Shown one piece after another: positions 61,099 to 64,000 of a stretch of DNA of 64,000 bases. The number at the start of each line of letters is the position of its first letter. The stretch's first letter is position 1. Origin of the DNA: Streptomyces sp. YIM 130001 (lineage in GTDB: Bacteria; Actinomycetota; Actinomycetes; Streptomycetales; Streptomycetaceae); contig NZ_KZ984564.1 of the NCBI RefSeq assembly GCF_003574445.1, positions 124,001 to 188,000 of the forward strand, in the 5' to 3' direction. The translations under genes and the position numbers were made by a program. Under the pieces are notes generated by a model. The model was not told the DNA's origin. It saw only the letters and a list, made by a program, of their open reading frames with translations, and made no database searches.

Positions 61099-62034
61099 AT
61101 GTCCGCCAACCCTGCCAAGAAGCCTGCCTCCAAGGCCTCGGCGTCCTCGAAGCCCCGCCCCTCCGCGAAGCCCCGCCCCTCCGCCGCCGCGCAACGGGCC
61201 ACGTCCCGCACCAAGGGCGCGGTGTTCGCGGCCGGCACGGTCGTCGCCGCCGTGCTGCTCGGCACGCTCTCGTACACCGCGACCCGCCCCGACAGCTCCC
61301 CGGAGGTGACCTCAGGGGAACCCGCCGCCGACGTCTCCACCGATCCGGCGGGCGGCGTCCACCCCGAGCTGGAGCAGCTCGCCCGCCGTGACGCCGACGA
61401 CAAACTCGCGGTGGGCCGCGCGGACGCCCCCGTGGTCCTCGTCGAGTACGCGGACTTCAAGTGCGGCTTCTGCGGCAAGTTCGCCCGCGACACCGAACCC
61501 GCCCTGATCGAGAAGTACGTGGACGACGGCACCCTGCGCATCGAGTGGCGCAACTTCCCGATCTTCGGCAAGGACTCCCAGACCGCCGCGCGGGCCGCGT
61601 GGGCGGCCGGGCAGCAGGACCGGTTCTGGGAGTTCCACGGGGCCGCGTACGCGAAGGGGGTCAAGGAGAAGGGCTTCTCGAAGGACCGCGTGACCGCCCT
61701 CGCCCGCGAGGCCGGGGTGAAGGACCTCGGGCTCTTCGCGCGCGATCTCGACAGTGCGGCCTCCGAGCGGGCCGTCGCGAAGGACAGCGACGAGGCGTAC
61801 GGCCTCGGAGCCACCTCCACGCCGTCCTTCCTGATCAACGGCCGTCCGCTGGCCGGCGCGCAGCCCGAGGAGGCCTTCACCGCCGCCATCGAGGACGCGA
61901 AGACCCGGGCGAAAGCGAAGGCGAAGGCGAAGACGAAGACGAAGGAGTCCGAGGGTGCCCGGAAGGGCGCCGACGAGCACGACTCCGACGGGAAGACCAC
62001 CCCCGCCCCGTCCACCACCGGCGGCGCCCCGTGA
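61099..62034 (+). CDS. DsbA-like thiol-disulfide oxidoreductase
   Basis: 311 aa. A Lys/Pro/Ser-rich N-terminus, one membrane anchor (GAVFAAGTVVAAVLLGTLSY, about 40-60), and a thioredoxin fold (about 100-260) with CGFC in EYADFKCGFCGKFARDTEP and the cis-Pro in TSTPSFLING. A DSBA insertion of helices (FWEFHGAAYAKGVKEKGFSKDRVTALAREAG) is present. The C-terminal tail is a run of Ala-Lys repeats. It oxidises or shuffles disulfides outside the membrane. Its stop overlaps the next start (GTGA). Confidence 0.88.
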   Translation: MSANPAKKPASKASASSKPRPSAKPRPSAAAQRATSRTKGAVFAAGTVVAAVLLGTLSYTATRPDSSPEVTSGEPAADVSTDPAGGVHPELEQLARRDADDKLAVGRADAPVVLVEYADFKCGFCGKFARDTEPALIEKYVDDGTLRIEWRNFPIFGKDSQTAARAAWAAGQQDRFWEFHGAAYAKGVKEKGFSKDRVTALAREAGVKDLGLFARDLDSAASERAVAKDSDEAYGLGATSTPSFLINGRPLAGAQPEEAFTAAIEDAKTRAKAKAKAKTKTKESEGARKGADEHDSDGKTTPAPSTTGGAP

Positions 62035-62966
62035 CCGACATCGGCTACCTGGCCGCCTTCCTCGGTGGCCTGCTCGCCCTGCTCAGCCCGTGCAGCGCCC
62101 TCCTGCTGCCTGCCTTCTTCGCCTACTCCATCGACAGCTCGTCCCGGCTGCTGGCCCGTACCGGCATCTTCTACCTGGGCCTGGCCACCACCCTCGTGCC
62201 GCTGGGTGCGGCCGGCAGTTACGCGGGCCGGTTCTTCTACGGCAACCGGGATCTGCTCGTCCTCGCCGGCGGCTGGCTGATCGTCGCGCTCGGCGTGCTG
62301 CAGATTCTCGGCGGCGGCTTCGCCTCCCGGCGGATGGCCGAACTCTCCGGCCGTATCCGCCCGACCACCGCCCTGTCGGTGTACGCACTCGGTGCGGTGT
62401 ACGGCCTGGCCGGTTTCTGCGCGGGCCCGATCCTCGGCAGCGTGCTCACCGTCGCCGCGGTCAGCGGCTCGCCCGCCTACGGTGGGGCGCTGCTGGCGGT
62501 CTACGCCCTCGGCATGGCCGTCCCGCTGTTCCTGCTCGCCGCCCTGTGGGAACGCTTCGACCTGGGCCGACGCCGCTGGCTGCGCGGCCGCAGCCTCCAC
62601 GTAGGCCGCCTCGAACTGCACACCACGAGCCTGCTCTCCGGCCTGTTCTTCATCGCCCTCGGCGCGCTCTTCCTGGCGTACGACGGGACGACGGCACTGC
62701 CCGGACTGCTCGACGTGGACGACTCCTTCGCGGTGGAGCAGTGGGCGCGGGAAGTGGGGGACAGGGTGCCGGACGGCGTCCTCGTCGCGCTGATCGTCCT
62801 CGCGGTGGGTGCCGCCTTCGCCTGGCGCCACCTCCGCGGCCGGCCTTCCGACGAGTCCGCGGCCGAACCGGAACAGCCGGCCGAACCGGAACAGCCGGCC
62901 GTACCGGACCGGTCGGACGCCCCGGAACGCGCCTCCACCCCCGAGCCGTCCCGGGCCGAGGACTGA
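62031..62966 (+). CDS. CcdA/DsbD-type transmembrane electron carrier
   Basis: 311 aa. The GTG at 62031 overlaps the DsbA-like stop. Six membrane helices carry the two CcdA cysteines in LLALLSPCSALLLPAFFAYS and GLAGFCAGPILGSVLTVAAVSG. CcdA proteins pass electrons from cytoplasmic thioredoxin to an outside thiol protein. Together with the coupled CGFC protein it forms a matched pair. The C-terminal tail is rich in Glu-Pro (EPEQPAEPEQPAVP). A strong terminator follows. Confidence 0.9.
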   Translation: MTDIGYLAAFLGGLLALLSPCSALLLPAFFAYSIDSSSRLLARTGIFYLGLATTLVPLGAAGSYAGRFFYGNRDLLVLAGGWLIVALGVLQILGGGFASRRMAELSGRIRPTTALSVYALGAVYGLAGFCAGPILGSVLTVAAVSGSPAYGGALLAVYALGMAVPLFLLAALWERFDLGRRRWLRGRSLHVGRLELHTTSLLSGLFFIALGALFLAYDGTTALPGLLDVDDSFAVEQWAREVGDRVPDGVLVALIVLAVGAAFAWRHLRGRPSDESAAEPEQPAEPEQPAVPDRSDAPERASTPEPSRAED

Positions 62967-62969
62967 ACA

Positions 62970-63017
62970 GCGGCGGCCGAGTGCCCACGACCGGCCCGGT
63001 CGGCACTCGGCCGCCGC
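62970..63017 (+). terminator. Terminator of the thiol-redox operon
   Basis: GCGGCGGCCGAGTGCC (62970-62985) pairs perfectly with GGCACTCGGCCGCCGC (63002-63017); the loop itself contains ACCGG/CCGGT. Confidence 0.9.
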
Positions 63018-63094
63018 AGGTCAGTCCTGGCTGGGGCGCACGGCGTCCACGCACCCGGGATGTCCGCACCCGCCCGGTGCTCTAACTTTCAGAT

Positions 63095-64000
63095 ATGTCC
63101 CATACGCCCGAAGAGTCCCCCGCGTCCCGGGCCGCGCACTGGGCCGCGTTCAAGAGGTCGCCGTTCCTGCCCGCGACCGTCCTCGTGCTCATCCTCGCCG
63201 CGGCCGCGGCGCTCTTCGCCGCCGCGTACACGTACGCCATGGCGAATCCCACCCCGCACAACATCCCGACCGCCGTCACCGGCCAGTACGAGCAGCCACG
63301 GGGCAAGGAGTTCCTCACCGGGATGGAGAAGGCACTCGACGCGGAGCTCGACCTGCGCCCGTACGGCTCACGGGCCGAGGCGCGCGAAGCGATCGACGAA
63401 CAGCGGGTCTACGCCGTACTCGACGTCGCCGGCGACGGCCGCCGCGTGCACCTCGAAGTGTCCAGTGCCTCCGGGTTCTCGGTGGCCGAGGTGTTCACCC
63501 AGGCGGCCTCCCCGGTGAGCCGGGCCACCGGCATCCCGGTCACCGTCGAGGACCTTCGCCCGCTGCAGAGCGGCGACCCCCGCGGCCTGACCATCTTCTA
63601 CATCTCGCTCGCCGCGGTGATCATCGGCTTCGTCGGCGCGATCCAGCTCAGCGTGCACGCCCGCGGCCTCAACCCGGCCGAACGCATCGCCTGCACCGCC
63701 GCGTACGCCCTGCTCGGCGGGTTCGCGGTGGCCGCCGTCGTGGACTGGGGGCTCGGCGCCGTGGACCTGCCGTTCGTCGAGTCCTGGCTCATCCTCGCGC
63801 TGACGATGTTCGCCTGCGGGATGGTCTTCACGATGTTCAACACCTTCTTCCACCGCTGGTCGATGATCCCGACCTGGGGCCTGCTCGTCCTCCTCGGCAA
63901 CCCCGCCTCCGGCGGAGCGGTCGCACCCCCGCTGCTGCCCACGGTCATCGGCCGCCTCGGCCAGTGGCTCCCGCCCGGCGCTTCGGTCAACGCCCAGCAC
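63095..64000 (+). CDS. ABC-2-like (YhgE/DUF3533-type) membrane protein, partial
   Basis: The frame is open to the right edge; 302 codons are visible. The ATG at 63095 lacks a ribosome site, and TAACTT 6 nt before it suggests a leaderless message. One N-terminal helix (FLPATVLVLILAAAAALFAAAYTYA), an extracytoplasmic region of about 120 residues, then at least four helices (FYISLAAVIIGFVGAIQLSV, AALLGG-type, SWLILALTMFACGMVFTMF, WGLLVLLGNPASGG). The LLGNPASGG and LPPGASV end is typical of YhgE/Pip-like export proteins. The substrate is unknown. Confidence 0.7.
   Translation, partial: MSHTPEESPASRAAHWAAFKRSPFLPATVLVLILAAAAALFAAAYTYAMANPTPHNIPTAVTGQYEQPRGKEFLTGMEKALDAELDLRPYGSRAEAREAIDEQRVYAVLDVAGDGRRVHLEVSSASGFSVAEVFTQAASPVSRATGIPVTVEDLRPLQSGDPRGLTIFYISLAAVIIGFVGAIQLSVHARGLNPAERIACTAAYALLGGFAVAAVVDWGLGAVDLPFVESWLILALTMFACGMVFTMFNTFFHRWSMIPTWGLLVLLGNPASGGAVAPPLLPTVIGRLGQWLPPGASVNAQH

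Overview
The window is a stretch of chromosome from a Streptomyces species. The DNA is very GC-rich, GTG starts are common, stop and start codons often overlap (ATGA, GTGA, TGATG), and it carries the developmental regulator bldC, valine dehydrogenase (vdh), an Lsr2-type nucleoid protein and class-specific small proteins (DUF3073, DUF6274). The order dnaX-purD-purC-purSQL-purF-purM-vdh-bldC is the conserved core order I know from Streptomyces.

Layout. 1-16.4 kb holds accessory and housekeeping genes: the end of a HerA-like ATPase, a secreted M28 aminopeptidase, a DNA glycosylase, an MFS transporter, the Mg channel mgtE with a long leader, DUF4287, an ABC ATPase coupled to a second leuA, a FadR-type regulator facing leuA, a FluC/CrcB fluoride channel pair, a zinc-ribbon methyltransferase, and an ArsR-FtsX pair. 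16,436-23,508 is a 7.0-kb pSAM2-like integrated element in tRNA-Ser(GGA), bounded by 73-bp direct repeats, with rep-xis-int and regulators but no visible transfer gene. 23.4-51.1 kb follows with SRP RNA, dnaX and six purine-biosynthesis transcription units (purD, purC, purSQL, purF, purM), interleaved with a degenerate M48-like membrane protein, a dimethylformamidase-like protein, an ABC-exporter/two-component operon, tRNA-Gly genes, lsr2, an M23 peptidase, a META lipoprotein, a LAXTG-anchored metalloprotease and a Tat sulfatase. 51.1-64 kb has DUF3073, vdh, bldC, DUF6274, tRNA-Asp, hrpA, a four-gene thiol-redox cluster (DsbA-like and CcdA-like) and the start of an ABC-2-like membrane protein.

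How the genes work together. PurF, PurD, PurSQL, PurM and PurC cover five consecutive parts of the route to SAICAR. PurE/K and PurB are not in the window. The ABC ATPase, permease, sensor kinase and LuxR regulator form one coupled operon. The DsbA-like and CcdA-like proteins overlap by four bases and look like an extracytoplasmic disulfide relay.

The most interesting signals are short. Three candidate regulatory leader peptides precede genes for the matching nutrient: [15 protein letters not shown] before leuA (leucine), a Cys-Cys peptide with RRHVDL before a sulfatase (cysteine/sulfur), and a Pro/Arg-rich peptide with an EPP start before mgtE (magnesium). The integrated element carries repeated GAGACGGA arm-like sites on both flanks and supplies a replacement terminator for the tRNA it interrupts. 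An 18-bp copy of the tRNA-Asp 3' end marks a possible scar of another element.
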